Assembly (NCBI GenBank): GCA_009785395.1
Contig: WQWK01000033.1
Coordinates: 1-12,743, forward strand
Length of the DNA stretch: 12,743 nt
Direction: 5' to 3'
Source: Conexibacteraceae bacterium
GTDB taxonomy: Bacteria > Actinomycetota > Thermoleophilia > Solirubrobacterales > Solirubrobacteraceae
In this document: positions 12,461-12,743 of the stretch, in pieces
Layout of the letters: each line of letters starts with the position of its first letter
How positions within the stretch are numbered: position 1 is the first letter of the stretch
The notes under the pieces: generated by a model
Told to the model about the DNA's origin: nothing
Databases searched by the model: none
What the model saw: the letters and a program-made list of their open reading frames with translations, nothing else
Program-made: the position numbers and the translations under genes

Positions 12461-12517
12461 CAGTGCTCGAGGGGGATCCGCATCAGGGCTCGAGGGGAGC
12501 CGGCATCAGCGCTCGAG
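12457..12517. repeat. 23-bp triplicated gene junction with two chained mini-ORFs
   Basis: GCATCAG-N-GCTCGAG occurs at 12457-12471, 12480-12494 and 12503-12517, an exact 23-base period with 14 of 15 core bases identical in all three. Read on the minus strand, each copy holds TGATG. Copy one gives the citrate synthase stop and starts ATG 12506 (MPAPLEP, stop at 12483). Copy two starts ATG 12483 (MRIPLEH, stop at 12460). Copy three starts the glycosyltransferase at 12460. Each mini-ORF is seven codons plus a stop and overlaps its neighbours by one base. No Shine-Dalgarno sequence is present in any copy. Confidence 0.85.
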
Positions 12518-12743
12518 GCTGGACAGCGGCCGCGGTCCGGCCCCGACGTAGAGCGCGCTCGGGCGGATCATGCGGCGCTCGCGCTTCTGCTCGAGGATGT
12601 GCGCGGACCAGCCGGCCACGCGCGCGCACGCGAACATCGGCGTGTAGAGCAGCGACGGGACCTCCGCGAAGTCGAGCACCACGGCGGCCCAGAACTCGAT
12701 GTTGGTGGCGAGGATGCGATCCGGGCGGCGCGCCTGCAGCTCC
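12506..12743 (-). CDS. Citrate synthase, C-terminal part (5' end outside window)
   Basis: The last 79 codons are visible, ending in TGA at 12508-12506. Citrate synthase condenses oxaloacetate and acetyl-CoA in the TCA cycle. The segment ATNIEFWAAVVLDF, VPSLLYTPMFACARVAGWSAHILEQ and RRMIRPSALYVG matches the C-terminal catalytic region of prokaryotic type enzymes: the N-[VI]-[DE]-F block, the FA-ARVAGW helix, and the RP-S-LY-G ending with its CoA/substrate arginine. The position of the catalytic aspartate (Asp362 in E. coli, in NVDFYS) is glutamate here (NIEFW). This may be normal for this actinobacterial branch. 2-methylcitrate synthase is possible, since the distinguishing regions are outside the window. 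The gene runs into the 23-bp repeats and the glycosyltransferase gene. Confidence 0.87.
   Translation of the reverse strand, partial: ELQARRPDRILATNIEFWAAVVLDFAEVPSLLYTPMFACARVAGWSAHILEQKRERRMIRPSALYVGAGPRPLSSLER

Overview
The window reads as one contiguous piece of a high-GC actinobacterial chromosome. GC-rich third positions, a HrcA/CIRCE-controlled groES-groEL operon, an E. coli-like CRP recognition helix, starts without ribosome binding sites and the citrate synthase C-terminus all fit Actinomycetota. I infer a deep-branching lineage such as Thermoleophilia/Solirubrobacterales from the look of the small hypothetical genes; no marker gene here proves it. I see no phage, transposon, CRISPR, tRNA or rRNA.

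Layout. Bases 2-3415 run on the plus strand: the end of a DUF4349 membrane protein, a CRP/FNR regulator overlapping a NUDIX hydrolase gene, an ASCH-domain protein, and a secreted DUF11-repeat protein. Three of these genes lack a Shine-Dalgarno sequence and have a TANNNT hexamer 6-9 bases before the start codon, so leaderless transcripts are likely. A CRP-type operator lies directly before the crp-like gene. Bases 3432-6852 run on the minus strand and hold a two-gene unit: a membrane protein built from two copies of a 143-residue repeat, then an 805-residue exported protein combining a TPM-like domain, two membrane segments, an SCO1-type domain, a thioredoxin fold without its cysteines, and a TlpA-type WCVPC thioredoxin. 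This is the best candidate for an undescribed system, perhaps an extracytoplasmic thiol or copper redox module.

Divergent from it is groES-groEL with a perfect CIRCE operator and a strong terminator. Next is a secreted calcineurin-like phosphatase whose upstream region carries a CRP-type dyad overlapping PHO-box-like 11-bp repeats. A 14-bp stem separates it from the minus-strand genes at 10594-12743: a mini-GNAT-like protein and a 71-residue protein overlapping by ATGCCTGA, a repeat-rich 99-base spacer, a GT4 glycosyltransferase and the end of a citrate synthase gene. The citrate synthase/glycosyltransferase junction is triplicated as 23-bp units, giving two 7-codon mini-ORFs chained by TGATG stop/start overlaps.

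The genes form several independent units rather than one pathway. The connecting theme is regulation: a CRP-type activator with candidate sites at its own promoter and at the phosphatase, and HrcA at the chaperonins.
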